Below, piece by piece: positions 1-10,110 of a stretch of DNA of 64,000 nt. The notes beneath the pieces are model-generated. The model was not told the origin of the DNA. It saw nothing but the letters and a program-made list of their open reading frames with translations, and made no database searches. Numbering within the stretch: the stretch's first letter is position 1; every line of letters begins with the position of its first letter. The stretch is from Eulemur rufifrons (lineage: Eukaryota; Chordata; Mammalia; Primates; Lemuridae), in assembly GCF_041146395.1 (NCBI RefSeq), contig NW_027182921.1, positions 500,001-564,000 of the forward strand. The letters are read 5' to 3'. Position numbers and translations under genes: made by a program.

Positions 1-436
1 TAGACCCCTCTATGCGTGGGCACAGGTAACTGGCTTGTTCCAAGAAGTATGTCACAGAGCTTTTGAAATAAACACTACATTGAGAGTTATTTGCCAGTTT
101 TTGCAGCACCTTTCACGATAATTGTGATAAGGTTCATCTCTCCCTCCTTAAATCCAAGATGGCTGCGACGGAAAAAACTATGGTGAGGCCTAGCTAACTT
201 GGTGTTGCTGATACTTGGTATTGGAGCCTGGCAAGAGACCACTGTTTCAAGTATCATTCCACCATCCTTTCTCCATTATTTTAAAAGGCAGAGCACCTTT
301 CACCAGTGAGCATAAGAATGAGTTGCTGGAGGGGATGTTTTTATGTCGAGTCAGGGGGTGGTGGAGGGGCAGGCCCTCTGTCAGTCTGGTGATTTGTTTT
401 TATTATCCCCAGAGAGGAGAAGTGGGTATGTGTGTG

Positions 437-498
437 GCAGGTGAAAAGGGCAGATCCTGTTTCAGTCTTAGACTGAACAGGATCCGCAGTTTTCAGCC
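437..498. repeat. Imperfect hairpin in satellite monomer 1
   Basis: An arm containing 'gatcctgtttcagtc' is followed after a few bases by 'gactgaacaggatccgc'. One base is missing from the right arm relative to other monomers, so the hairpin is slightly bulged. It belongs to the same hairpin series seen at 993-1043, 2091-2143 and 8968-9020. Confidence 0.7.
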
Positions 499-705
499 TG
501 TTCCTTTAAGAATCATTTGATTCATCAGCTGGGACTCTACCAAGGTTCTATAGACCCCTCTATGAGTGCGCCCAGTAAACTGGCTGGTTCCAAGAAGTAT
601 ACCGCAGAGCTTTTGAAATAACTACTACGGTGAGAATTATTTGCCAGTTTTTGCAGCACCTTTCACAATAATTGTGTTAAGATTCGCCTCTGCATCCTTA
701 AACAC

Positions 706-717
706 AAGATGGCTGCC
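706..717 (+). promoter_or_regulatory. Possible YY1-like motif repeated in satellite monomers
   Basis: The motif 'aagatggctgcc' resembles the YY1 consensus core (AAnATGGCnGCC). The same 12-mer recurs once per monomer in many units, for example at 1801-1812, 10866-10877 and 11419-11430. Many right-hand monomers instead read 'aagaaggctgcg', which breaks the ATGG core. Binding is an inference from motif similarity only. Confidence 0.35.
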
Positions 718-992
718 ATGGAAAACACTATGCTGAGGCATAGCTCACTTGGTGTTGCCAATACTTGGTACTAGACCCTGGCAAGAAGCCAGTTTTTTAA
801 GTATCATTCCATGATCCTTTCTCCACTATTTTAAATGGCAGAGCACCTTTTGGCAGTTAGCATAAGAATGAGTCGCTGGAAGGGACTTTTTTTGTGGGGT
901 CGGGTGGTGTTTGGGGGTCAGGGCATCTTTCAGTCTGGCGGTTTGTTTTTATTAGGCCCAGAGAGGAGAAGTGGGCATGTGTGTGGCAGGTG

Positions 993-1043
993 AAAAGTGC
1001 TGATCCTCTTTCAGTCTTAGGGTGAAAGAGGATCAGCAGTTTT
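993..1043. repeat. Hairpin in satellite monomer 2 with paired changes
   Basis: Perfect 15-bp arms at 999-1013 and 1023-1037 are separated by a 9-nt loop. They extend outward by six more positions with one mismatch. Compared with the usual monomer, two base pairs are replaced on both sides: 1001/1035 is T-A instead of G-C, and 1008/1028 is C-G instead of G-C. Pairing is preserved although the sequence changed. Confidence 0.85.
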
Positions 1044-2090
1044 CAGCCCGTTTCTTTAAGAATCCTTTGATTCATCACCTGGCAATCTACCATGGTTCTC
1101 TGGACCCCTCAATGCGTGGGACCCTTTAACTGGATACTTCCAAGAATTATGCTGCAGAGCTTTTGAAATAACCACTACGTGGAGAATTATTTGCCAGTTT
1201 TTGCAGCACCTTTCACCATAATTGTGACAAGGTTCGTCTCTGCCTCCTTAAACCAAGCTGGCTGCCATGGACAAAACCATGCTGAGGCCTACCTCACTTG
1301 GTATTGCCTATACTTGGTACTGGAGCCTGGCAAGAAGCCAGTCTTTTAAGTATCATTCCACCAACCTTTTTCCATTGTTTTAAAAGGCAGAGCACCTTTT
1401 GCCAGTTAGCAAATGAGTTGCTGGAGGGCACGTTGTTGTGTGGGGTCAGGTGGTGTGTGAGGGGGCAGGCGCTCTGCCAGTCCAGTGTTTTTTTTTTTAA
1501 TCCTCAGAGAGGAGAAGTTGGCATGTGTGCAGCAGGTGAAAAGTGCGGATCCTGTTTTAGTCTTAGACTGAAACAGGATCCACATTTTCTGCCCGTTCCT
1601 TTAAGAATCATTTGACTCTTCTTCCGTGAATCCACCATGGTTCTCTATAACCCTCTATGCGTGGCCCCAGGTAACTAGCTGGTTCCAAGAAGTATGCCAT
1701 AGAGCTTTTGAAATAACCACTACGTGGAGAATTATTTGCCAGTTTTTGCAGCACCTTTCACCATAATTGTGACAAGGTACTTCTCTGCCTCCTTAATCCC
1801 AAGATGGCTGCCAGGGAAAAAACTATGCTGAGGCCTAGCTCACTTGGTGTTGCCGATACTTGGTACGGGAGCGTGGAATAAAACCAGTCTTTCAAGTATC
1901 ATTCCACCATCCTTTTTCCATTATTTTAAAAGGCATAGCACCGTTTGCCAGTTAGCATAAGAATGAGTCACTGGAGGGGACGTTTTTGTGTGGGGTCGTG
2001 TGGTGTGTGTGGGGGGGCAAGCCCTCTGTCAGTCCAGTGGTTTGTTTTTATTATGCCCAGAGAGGAGAAGTGGGCATGTGAGTGGCAGGT

Positions 2091-2143
2091 GAAAAGTGCG
2101 GATCCTGTTTCAGACTTAGACTGAAACAGGATCCGCACTTTTC
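2091..2143. repeat. Perfect 23-bp-arm hairpin in satellite monomer
   Basis: Bases 2091-2113 and 2121-2143 are exact reverse complements, with a 7-nt loop (2114-2120). Each arm contains GGATCC. This is the cleanest example of the inverted repeat that recurs once per monomer in the left block. It lies only about 30 bp upstream of the LINE-1 insertion point. Confidence 0.95.
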
Positions 2144-2156
2144 AGCCCGTTCCTTT

Positions 2157-2174
2157 AAGACTCCTTTGATTCAT
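2157..2174 (+). repeat. LINE-1 target-site duplication, 5' copy
   Basis: 'aagactcctttgattcat' matches 8482-8499 with two mismatches (16/18). The sequence belongs to the satellite monomer and is duplicated on both sides of the L1, as expected for target-primed reverse transcription. Confidence 0.88.
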
Positions 2175-3236
2175 TCTCAATGATGGTGGAATGGTGGTGA
2201 CCTCCTGGATTCGTGCTCCTGGAGTGGAAGGCATGGGTCTCCCACTGCCCACAACCCTAGAGGTTCACTTCCCCACAAGAACGGTGGTGTGAATCCATGG
2301 AGAATCAGCGTGGGACAGAGAGAGAGAGCAAGAAAAGACTGAGGTGATTAGGGAAATAAATCACCAAAATCTGGAGAGTGCGGGATGGCCAATAGAGAAG
2401 GGAGCACGGGACAGCTGTACCCACCTCACCAGAGAGTGGGGTGGGTTCAGCCCCACAGGAAAGCATCTTGTTCCCCCTCTGACCTCCACACCCACTCAAT
2501 TGAGGATCTGCCTGAAGTCGGTGCAGAATCGCCACGGGAGATGTGGGGCTCTGCAGAGAGGAGACATTGGCAGGAGGCATTTTGGACCCTGGAGTGCTGT
2601 GCGCAGCTGACGCACCTAGCAACTGTCTCCTATACGCGGGCGGTGGGGCTGCTTTGGTCCCGGCTCTAGCAGATGCCAAACTGCCTCGTATAGGTGGGCG
2701 GCTGGATTCTCCCGGTCCCCGGCTCCTCTGGCCTCTGCCGGTCCCTGAGCATTCAACCCCAGTGACAGTGATCTGCAGACGGGCGGCCGCCATTGTCGGG
2801 GTCCACAGCCTAAACGCTGAGGAGCGATTGGGTACCGGGCGGCTCCCTGGGCGGCTCCCTTCCCTAGTCCACGGACCCTGACTAGGAGCTCCACCTTTGT
2901 GTGAACACTGAGTGGTTCCCCAGTCACGAGAGAGTGGAGCGTGGACCTTGCAGACATTGGGGTGGGGCAGACCATCGCCCGCGGGAACTGCAGTGGCTGG
3001 GGCGTTGGGCGAATGAGGGCACCGCTCCACTCTCCCTATCCACTGTCTTTCTCACAGAGAGAGACAGAAGCCACCTCGGGAGAGGAAGAGGGGCAGCCCC
3101 CCCAGCGGAGCTAGCAAAATCCTGAACAATATGTGAAGGGCTCCCCCTAGTGACAGAGGAGGCAGCTTACCTGGCACTCACAGTGTGCCCCTATCCAGAC
3201 TAAAGCTGAAAGAAGGGATCTTAAGGATTCATTCAG
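2175..3236 (+). promoter_or_regulatory. LINE-1 5'UTR with presumed internal promoter
   Basis: This GC- and CpG-rich stretch of about 1.06 kb between the 5' insertion boundary and the ORF1 start is unlike the AT-rich satellite around it. In L1 families this region holds an internal RNA polymerase II promoter that starts transcription at the first base of the element. No TATA box is obvious to me and I cannot locate the start site. The antisense strand is open for 241 codons (3030 to 2305), probably because GC-rich DNA has few stops. Confidence 0.8.
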
Positions 3237-4241
3237 ATGGGAAGGGCTCAGCGAAGGAACTCTAGGAGTATAAAGAATCAAGCTGAAACCATGCCCTCAA
3301 AGAGGATTACTAGTTCTCCACCAATTAACACAAAGCAGATTCCAAATAGCAACATGTCACAGGAAGAATTTCAAACACGGATCATAAATACGCTGAACAT
3401 TATGCAAGAAAAAATGGATAATCAACACAAAGAAACCACAAAAAAGATCCAGGACTTGGAAGAAAAATTCACCAAAGAAATTGAAATACTGAAGAAAAAT
3501 CAAACTGAACTCCTGGAAATGAAAAATTTATTCAAGGAGCTACAAAACACAGTGGAAAGTCTCAAGAGCAGGGTAGATCAAACAGAAGAAAGAATCTCAG
3601 AGATCAAAGATAACACTTTCCAATTAAATAAGGCAGTCACAGAGTTAAAACAAAGAAACATGAGAAATAATCATAGTCTACAAGAAATGTGGGATTATGT
3701 GAAGAAGCCTAACGTGAGAGTTATCGGCATTCCTGAGGGTGAAGAAGACAATAAGCAAGGGTTGAATAAAGTATCTGAAGATATAATTGAGGAAAATTTC
3801 CCAGGCCTTGCCAAATCTCTAGATACACAGGTTCAAGAAGCTCAAAGAACCTCTGAGAGATTCATACCAAATAGGAAGACACCACGTCATGTAGTTATCA
3901 GACTGACCAAAATATCCACTAACGAGGCCCTTCTTCAATCTGTAAGGAGAAAGAAACAAGTAACATACAAAGGAAAGCCCATCCGAATCACGCCAGATTT
4001 CTCAACTGAAACCTTACAAGCAAGAAGAGATTGGAGCCCCATTCTCACTCTTCTGAAACAGAATAATGCCCAGCCTAGAATCCTGTACCCAGATAAGCTC
4101 AGTTTTATATATGAAGGTGAAATTAAGACATTCTCAGATAAACAAAAACTCAGAGAATTCACCAAGACAAGAGCAGCTTTCCAAGAAGTATTCAAAACAG
4201 AGTTACACGTGGTCCAGCACAAGAAGGACCCTCGAATGTAA
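3237..4241 (+). CDS. LINE-1 ORF1 protein (RNA-binding chaperone), intact frame
   Basis: The frame is 334 codons, close to the length usual for primate L1 ORF1p. The product is the trimeric nucleic-acid-binding protein that coats L1 RNA in the cytoplasm and acts as a chaperone. The N-terminus is basic (GRAQRRNSRS). Residues about 40-150 are heptad-rich and full of Glu, Lys and Leu, as expected for the trimerising coiled coil. Residues about 157-250 match the RRM-like domain (VRVIGIPEGEED at 160-171, TPRHVVIRLTK at 215-225). Residues about 244-320 match the C-terminal domain (KGKPIRITPDFSTETLQARR, then PRILYPDKLSFIYEGEIK). The ATG has a purine at -3 and G at +4, so it sits in a good initiation context. 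No stop or frameshift is seen, unlike ORF2. Whether it is expressed is unknown. Confidence 0.93.
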   Translation: MGRAQRRNSRSIKNQAETMPSKRITSSPPINTKQIPNSNMSQEEFQTRIINTLNIMQEKMDNQHKETTKKIQDLEEKFTKEIEILKKNQTELLEMKNLFKELQNTVESLKSRVDQTEERISEIKDNTFQLNKAVTELKQRNMRNNHSLQEMWDYVKKPNVRVIGIPEGEEDNKQGLNKVSEDIIEENFPGLAKSLDTQVQEAQRTSERFIPNRKTPRHVVIRLTKISTNEALLQSVRRKKQVTYKGKPIRITPDFSTETLQARRDWSPILTLLKQNNAQPRILYPDKLSFIYEGEIKTFSDKQKLREFTKTRAAFQEVFKTELHVVQHKKDPRM

Positions 4242-4322
4242 CACTAATCAAGAGATAAATATGAAAACACAGTTATCATAATGGCTCAAGAGAGAAAACA
4301 GATCAATGAAATTCAACCCAAC
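4242..4322 (+). other. LINE-1 inter-ORF spacer
   Basis: An 81-bp A-rich gap between the ORF1 stop and the ATG at 4323 taken as the ORF2 start. Another ATG at about 4281 lies inside it. In L1 elements ORF2 is translated by an unconventional re-initiation from this region. Confidence 0.7.
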
Positions 4323-7300
4323 ATGAGGAACAGCAATCTGTCTCGCTTATCAGTTCTCTCATTAAATGTGAATGGATTGAATTCCCCACTCAAGAGACAT
4401 GGACTGGCCCAATGGATAAAAAAGATATAAGCCAAGTATCTGCTATCTTCAGGAAACTCATCTAACCTGCAAGGATGCATTTAGACTGAAAATAAAAGGG
4501 TGGAAATCAATATTCCAAGCAAATGGAACCCAAAAGAAAGCTGGCGTGGCAGTTCTAATCTCCGATAACGTAGTTTTTAAATCAACAAAAGTAAAGAAAG
4601 ACAAAGATGGTTACTATATACTGGTGAAGGGTACAATTCAACAAGAAGACATAACTATACTTAACATATATGCACCCGATCTAGGTGCACCCAGATTCAT
4701 AAAGCAAACCCTACTTGATCTGAACCAAATGATAGATAACAACACTTTAGTAGCCAGAGATTTTAACACGCCACTGACAGTTCAAGACAGATCCTCCAAA
4801 CAAAAAATAAACAAAGAAATATTGGACGTAAATAGAATGCTAGAACAAATGGGCCTGACTGACATCTACAGGACATTCTACCCAAATACCACTGAATATA
4901 AGTTCTTCTCATCAGCTCATGGGACATTCTCCAAGATTGACCATATCTTAGGACATAAAGAATGTCTTAAAAAATTTAAAAATATAGAAATAATACCATG
5001 CAGCTTCTCGGATCACAGTGGAATAAAAGTAACAATGAACCCTAACAGAAATCCTCATTTCTACTCAAAGTCATGGAAGCTAAATAACCTTCTCCTGAAC
5101 AATCATTTTATAAATGAAGAAATCAAGTCAGAAATCAAAAGATTCTTTGAATTAAACGACAAAGGAGATACAACTTGTCAAAATCTGTGGGACACAGCTA
5201 AAGCAGTCCTGAGAGGAAAATTTATTTCCATAAATGCCTATACCAAAAAGACAGAAAACTTACAAATAGACAATCTAATGAATAGACTCAAAGAGCTGGA
5301 GAAGAAAGAAGAGACCAAACCCAAACCCAGCAGAAGGAAATTATTAAGATTAAATCAGAACTAAATGAAAAGGACCATAAGGGAGCATAAGGGAGATTAA
5401 ACCAAACCATAACGGAGATTAATAAAACCAAAAGTTGGTTCTTTGAAAAAATAAACAAAATTGACACACTTCTGGCTAAACTAACCAAGAGCAGAAAAGA
5501 AAAATCTCTTATAACCTCGATCAGGAACACGAAAGGAGTAATCACGACTGATGCCACAGAGATACATGATATCATCTATGAATTCTACAAAAATCTTTAT
5601 GCACACAAATTAGAAAACCTGGAGGAAATGGACAAATTCTTATAAACACACAGCCTTCCCAGGCTCAACCAGGAAGAAATAGAATTCCTGAATAGACCGA
5701 TATCTAGATCTGAAATTGAAACAGCAATAAAAAACCTTCCCAAAAAGAAAAGCCCTGGACCAGATGGGTTCACACCTGAATTCTACCATACCTACAAAGA
5801 AGAACTGGTGCCCATCGTACATAAACTATTCTCCAATATAGAGAAGGATGGGATTCTCCCCAACACTTTTTACCAAGCCAACATAATCCTGATACCAAAT
5901 CCAGGAAAGGATGCAACTAAAACAGAGAACTATAGACCAATTTCTCTTACGAATATAGATGCAAAAATTCTCAATAAAATTCTAACAAATCGAATCCAAG
6001 TGCTTATCAAAAAAATAATCCATCACGACCAAGTGGGCTTCATCCCAGAGATGCAGGGATGGTTTGACATATGGGAATGTAATTCATCACATAAATAGAA
6101 GCAAAAATAAAGATCAGATGATCCTCTCAATAGATGCAGAGAAAGCATTTGACAAAATTCAACACCCTTTTATGATAAGAACACTTAACAAAATAGGCAT
6201 AGATGGGGCCTATATAAAAATGATACAAGCCATATACGACAAACCCTCAGCCAACATCATACTGAATGGGGAAAAACTGAAAGCATTCCCACTTCAAACT
6301 GGAACCAGACAAGGCTTACCACTGTCCCCATTACTTTTCTACATAGTATTGGAAGTCCTTGCAAGAGCTATCAGGCAAGAGAGCAGAATCAAGGGAGTTG
6401 AAATAGGGACAGAAGAGATCAAACTCTCACTCTTTGCTGATGATATGATGTTATATCTATAAAACCCCAAGGTTTCAACCAAGAGACTCCTGGAATTGAT
6501 CAATGAATTCAGTAAAGTCTCAGGATACAAAATCAATACACACAAATCAGAGGCATTCATATATGCCAATAACAGTCAAATGGAAAACCAAATTAAGGAC
6601 TCAATACCCTTCAAAATAGCAACAAAGAAAATAAAATACCTAGGAATTTATTTAACTAAGGAGGTAAAGGACCTCTATAGGGAGAACTATGAAACACTGA
6701 GGAAGGAAATTGCAGAACATGTAAATAGGTGGAAAACCATACCATGCTCATGGATCGGTAGAATCAACATTGTTAAAATGTCTATACTGCCCAAAGTTAT
6801 CTACAGATTCAATGCAATCCTTATTAAATTACCAACATCTTTTTTCACAGACATAGGAAAAATAATTTTACGCTTTGTATGGAACCAGGGAAGACCCCGT
6901 TTAGCAAAAGCAATCTTAAACAACAAAAACAAAATGGGAAGTATTAATTTGCCAGACTTCAAACTATACTACAAGGCTGTGGTTCTTAAAACAGCCTGGT
7001 ACTGGCACAAGTGCAGGGACACAGACCAGTGGAACAGAACAGAAAATCCCAATATAAAACCATCCTCATATAGCCATCTAATCTTTGACAAAGCAGACAA
7101 AAACATACTCTGGGGAAAAGATTCCTTATTTAATAAATGGTGCTGGGAAAACTGGATATCCACATGTAGAAGACTAAAACAGGACACATAACTCTCACCC
7201 CTCACAAAAATCAAATCACAGTGGTTAACAGACTTAAACCTAAGGTCAGAAACTATTAGAATTCTAGAAGAAAATGTAGGAAAGACTCTTACAGACATTG

Positions 7301-8170
7301 GCCTAGGCAAAGAATTTATGAAGAAGACCCCTAAAGCAATCACAGCAACAACAAAAATAAATAAATGGGACCTGATCAAATTAAAAAGCTTCTGCACAGC
7401 CAAAGAAACAGTCACGAGAGTAAATGGACAACCTACAGAATGGGAAAAAATTTTCGCATACTACACATCAGATAAAGGACTGATAACAAGAATCTATTTA
7501 GAACTCAGGAAAATCAGTAAGAAAAAAATCAAACAACCCTATCAAAAAGTGGGCAAAGGACATAAATAGAAATTTTTCAAAAGAAGATATAAAAATGGCT
7601 AACAAACATATGAAAAAGTGTTCAACATCTCTAATCATCAGGGAAATGCAAATCAAAACCACAATGAGATATCACTTAACTCCAGTGGGAATGGCCTTTA
7701 TCAAAAAGTCCCAAAACTATACATGTTGGTGTGGGTGTGGGGAGATAGGTACATTCATACACTGCTGGTGGGACTGTAAACTAGTGCAGCCCCTGTGGAA
7801 AGCAATGTGGAGATACCTTAAACAGATTCAAGTAGACCTACCATTCGATCCAGCAATTCCATTATTGGACATCTACCCAGAAGAACAAAAGTCATTCTAT
7901 AAAAAAGACACCTGCACCTGAATGATTATAGCAGCACAATTCACAATCACAAAGATGTGGAAACAACCCAAATGCCCATCAATTCATGAATGGATTAGCA
8001 AAATGTGGTATATGTATACCATGGAATATTACTCAGCTATTAGAAATAATGGCGATATGGCATCTCTTTGGTTCTCCTGGAGAGAGCTGGATCCCATTCT
8101 ATTAAGTGAAGTATCCCAAGAATGGAAAAATAAGCACCACATGTACTCACCAGCAAATTGGTTTCCCTGA
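4323..8170 (+). pseudogene. LINE-1 ORF2 (endonuclease/reverse transcriptase), disrupted
   Basis: The reading path is about 3.85 kb, near full length for an ORF2p of about 1275 residues. The endonuclease part runs 4323-about 5320. It keeps DFNTP (4759 on; the preceding Gly is Arg here) and the SDH motif at 5008-5016. The reverse-transcriptase part (about 5646-6470) keeps SPGPDG and the catalytic FADDM at 6433-6447. The C-terminal Cys-rich C-x3-C-x7-H-x4-C cluster is intact at about 7724-7777. Lesions seen: an extra base in the A run at about 4417-4423 giving a stop at 4428; a frameshift near 5320; a 10-bp tandem duplication 'cataagggag' (5376-5395) with a stop at 5388; a stop at 5643; a frameshift at about 6053-6064; stops at 6460 and 7189; a frameshift at about 7521-7537; and TGA at 7919, probably CpG decay of CGA. 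No functional protein is expected. Confidence 0.95.
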
Positions 8171-8460
8171 GTGCACATTTGGGAACAACACCAATTGGGT
8201 ATCGGACAGAGGTTGGGGCCGAGTGGAAGGGATAGGTGTATACCTACTTGATGAATGTGATGTGCACTGCCTGGGGAATGGACACCCTTCAAGTTCTAAC
8301 TGGGGGGGATGGGGTGGGGGAGAGGAGGGGTGCACACCTACATGATGAATGTGATGTGCACTGACTAGGGAATGGACAAAATTGAAGCTCAGAATCGGGG
8401 GAAAGGGGAGGCATGGGGAATGTATATAGCCTGATCTTTTGTACCCCCATAATGAGCTAA
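8171..8460 (+). other. LINE-1 3'UTR with G-rich tract and internal duplication
   Basis: The 3'UTR follows the ORF2 stop. It contains a G-run cluster at about 8301-8330 ('tgggggggatggggtggggg' and following), a polypurine feature known from L1 3'UTRs and a candidate G-quadruplex. A segment with 'gatgaatgtgatgtgcact' occurs twice, 94 bp apart (about 8235-8290 and 8329-8384), showing a partial tandem duplication. Confidence 0.85.
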
Positions 8461-8481
8461 CAAACAAACAAACAAACAAAA
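8461..8481 (+). repeat. LINE-1 (CAAA)n tail
   Basis: Five CAAA-type units end in a short A run directly before the 3' target-site duplication. A patterned A-rich tail is usual for older L1 insertions. Confidence 0.9.
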
Positions 8482-8499
8482 AAGAATCGTTTGATTCAT
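8482..8499 (+). repeat. LINE-1 target-site duplication, 3' copy
   Basis: 'aagaatcgtttgattcat' pairs with 2157-2174 at 16 of 18 positions. The satellite monomer continues directly after it ('cagctgggaat'). Confidence 0.88.
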
Positions 8500-8967
8500 C
8501 AGCTGGGAATACACCATGGTTCTTTAAAGACCTCTATGCGTGGGCCCAGGTAACTGGCTAGTTCCAAGAAGTATGCCACAGAGCTTTTGAAATAACCACT
8601 ACGTTGAGAATTATTTGCTAGTTTTTGCACCACCTTTCACCATAATTGTGATAAGGTTCGTCCGTGCCTCCTTCAACCCAAGATGGCTGGGGCGGACAAA
8701 ACTATGCTGAGGCCTAGTTCACTTGGTGTTGCCGATAGTTGGTACTGGAGCCTGGCAAGAAGCCATGCTATTAAGAGTCATTCCACCATCCTTTCTCCAT
8801 CATTTTAAAAGGCAGAACACCTTTTTCCAGTTATCATAAGAATGAGTTGCTGGAGGGGACGTTTTTGAGTGGGGTCGGGTGGTGCGTTGAGGGGAAGGCT
8901 CTCTGTCTGTCTGGTGGTTTGTCTTCATTATGCCCAAAGAGGAGAGGTGGGCATGTGTGTGGCAGGT

Positions 8968-9020
8968 GAAAAGTACGGATCCTGTTTCAGTCTTAGACTG
9001 AAACAGGATCCGCACTTTTC
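8968..9020. repeat. 26-bp-arm hairpin in satellite monomer
   Basis: Bases 8968-8993 and 8995-9020 are reverse complements with a single mismatch and essentially no spacer. GGATCC is in each arm. This is the longest hairpin in the series. Confidence 0.92.
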
Positions 9021-10057
9021 AGCCAGTTCCTTTACGAATCCTTTGATTCATCAGCTGGGAATCCACCATGGCTGTCGAGACCCCTCTATGTGTGGGCCCA
9101 GGTAACTGGCTAGTTCCAAGATGTATGCCGTAGAGCTTTTGAAATAACCACTACGTTGAGAATTGTTTGCCAGTTTTTGCAGCACCTTTGACCATAATTG
9201 TGATAAGGTTCATCTGTGCCTCCTTAAACCCAAGCAGGCTGCCACGGACAAAACTATGCTGAGGCCTAGCTCCCTTGGTGTACCGATACATTTTACTGGA
9301 GCCTGGCAAGAAGCCATTTTTTTTAAGTACAATTCCACCGTCTTTTCTCCATTATTTTAAAAGGCAGTGCACCTTTAGCCAGTTAGCATAAAGATGAGTC
9401 ACTGGAGCGGCTTTTTGTGTGGGGTTGGGTGTGTGTGGGAGGGCAGGCCCTCTGTCAGTCCCGTGGTTTGTTTTTATTATTCCCAGAGAGGAGAAGCGGG
9501 CATGTATGTGGCAGGTGAAAACTTTGGATCCTGTTTCAGTCTGAAACAGTATCTCCGCTTTTGAGCCTGTTCCTTTTGGAATCCTTTAATTCATCAGTTG
9601 GGAATCCACCATGGTTCTCTAGACCTCCCTGAGCGTGGGCCCAGGTAACTGGCTAGTTCCAAGAAGTATGCCGCAGAGCTTTGGAAATAACCACTACATT
9701 GAGTATTATTTGCCAGTTTTTGCAGCAACTTTCACAATGATTGTGAAAAGGTTAGGCAGTGCATCCTGAAACCCAAGCTGGCTTCCACAGAAAAAACTAC
9801 GGTTAGGCCAATCTCCCTTGGAGTTGCCGATAATTGGTACTGGTCCGTGGCAAGAAGCCATTCCTTTAAGTATCATTCCACCTTCCTTTCACAACTATTT
9901 TAAAAGGCAGAGCACCTATTGCCATTTAGCTTAAGGATGAGTCGCTGGAGGAAACGTTTTTGTGTGGGGTGGGAGAGGCAGAGCCAGGCCCTCTGTCAGT
10001 CCAGTGGTTTGTTTTTATTATCCCCGGAGAGGAGAAGTGGACATGTGTGTGGCAAGT

Positions 10058-10110
10058 GAAAAGTGTGGATCCTGTTTCAGTCTTAGACTGATACAGGATC
10101 AGCACTTTTC
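10058..10110. repeat. Decaying hairpin in satellite monomer
   Basis: This has the same inverted repeat layout as 8968-9020, with several arm mismatches ('gtgtggatcc' against 'ggatcagcac', and a T in 'gatacagg'). Here the changes are not matched in the partner arm, unlike those at 993-1043. Confidence 0.8.

Larger units (their letters stand above)
1..2174. repeat. ~548-bp satellite, left divergent block (part 1)
   Basis: Tandem array of monomers of about 545-552 bp. Using the recurring anchor 'tagacccctctatgcgtggg', monomers begin at 1, 551, 1101 and about 1645. The last is interrupted by the LINE-1 at 2175 and resumes at 8482. Landmarks in order within a monomer are the anchor, 'ccaagaagtatgccgcagag', 'tttcaccataattgtgataa', 'aagatggctgcc', 'ttttaaaaggcagagcacc', a G-rich stretch after 'gtttttgtgtgggg', 'agaggagaagtgggcatgtg', and then a long inverted repeat. 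Neighbouring monomers differ at many positions, so this is an old, unhomogenised edge. I cannot place the family by name. It is not alpha satellite, whose monomer is about 171 bp. Confidence 0.93.
2175..8481 (+). mobile_element. Full-length, inactivated LINE-1 retrotransposon
   Basis: This 6307-bp element is inserted in a 548-bp satellite monomer. In order it holds a CpG-rich 5'UTR (2175-3236), ORF1 (3237-4241), an 81-bp inter-ORF gap, an ORF2 remnant (4323-8170), a 3'UTR with a G-rich tract, and a (CAAA)n tail. Imperfect 18-bp target duplications flank it. Removing the element plus one duplication leaves a host monomer of about 555 bp, which fits the array. ORF1 is open, but ORF2 carries several frameshifts and stops, so the copy cannot move by itself. 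The two mismatches in the target duplication and the ORF2 decay argue for an insertion that is not recent. Confidence 0.96.

Noticed and set aside
3935..4222. Antisense frame over ORF1
   Set aside because: It lies wholly within the ORF1 coding region, has no recognisable product, and is explained by the composition of the sense frame.
2175..8481. Active LINE-1
   Set aside because: ORF2 has multiple frameshifts and stops in the endonuclease, reverse transcriptase and C-terminal parts, and the target duplications have already diverged.
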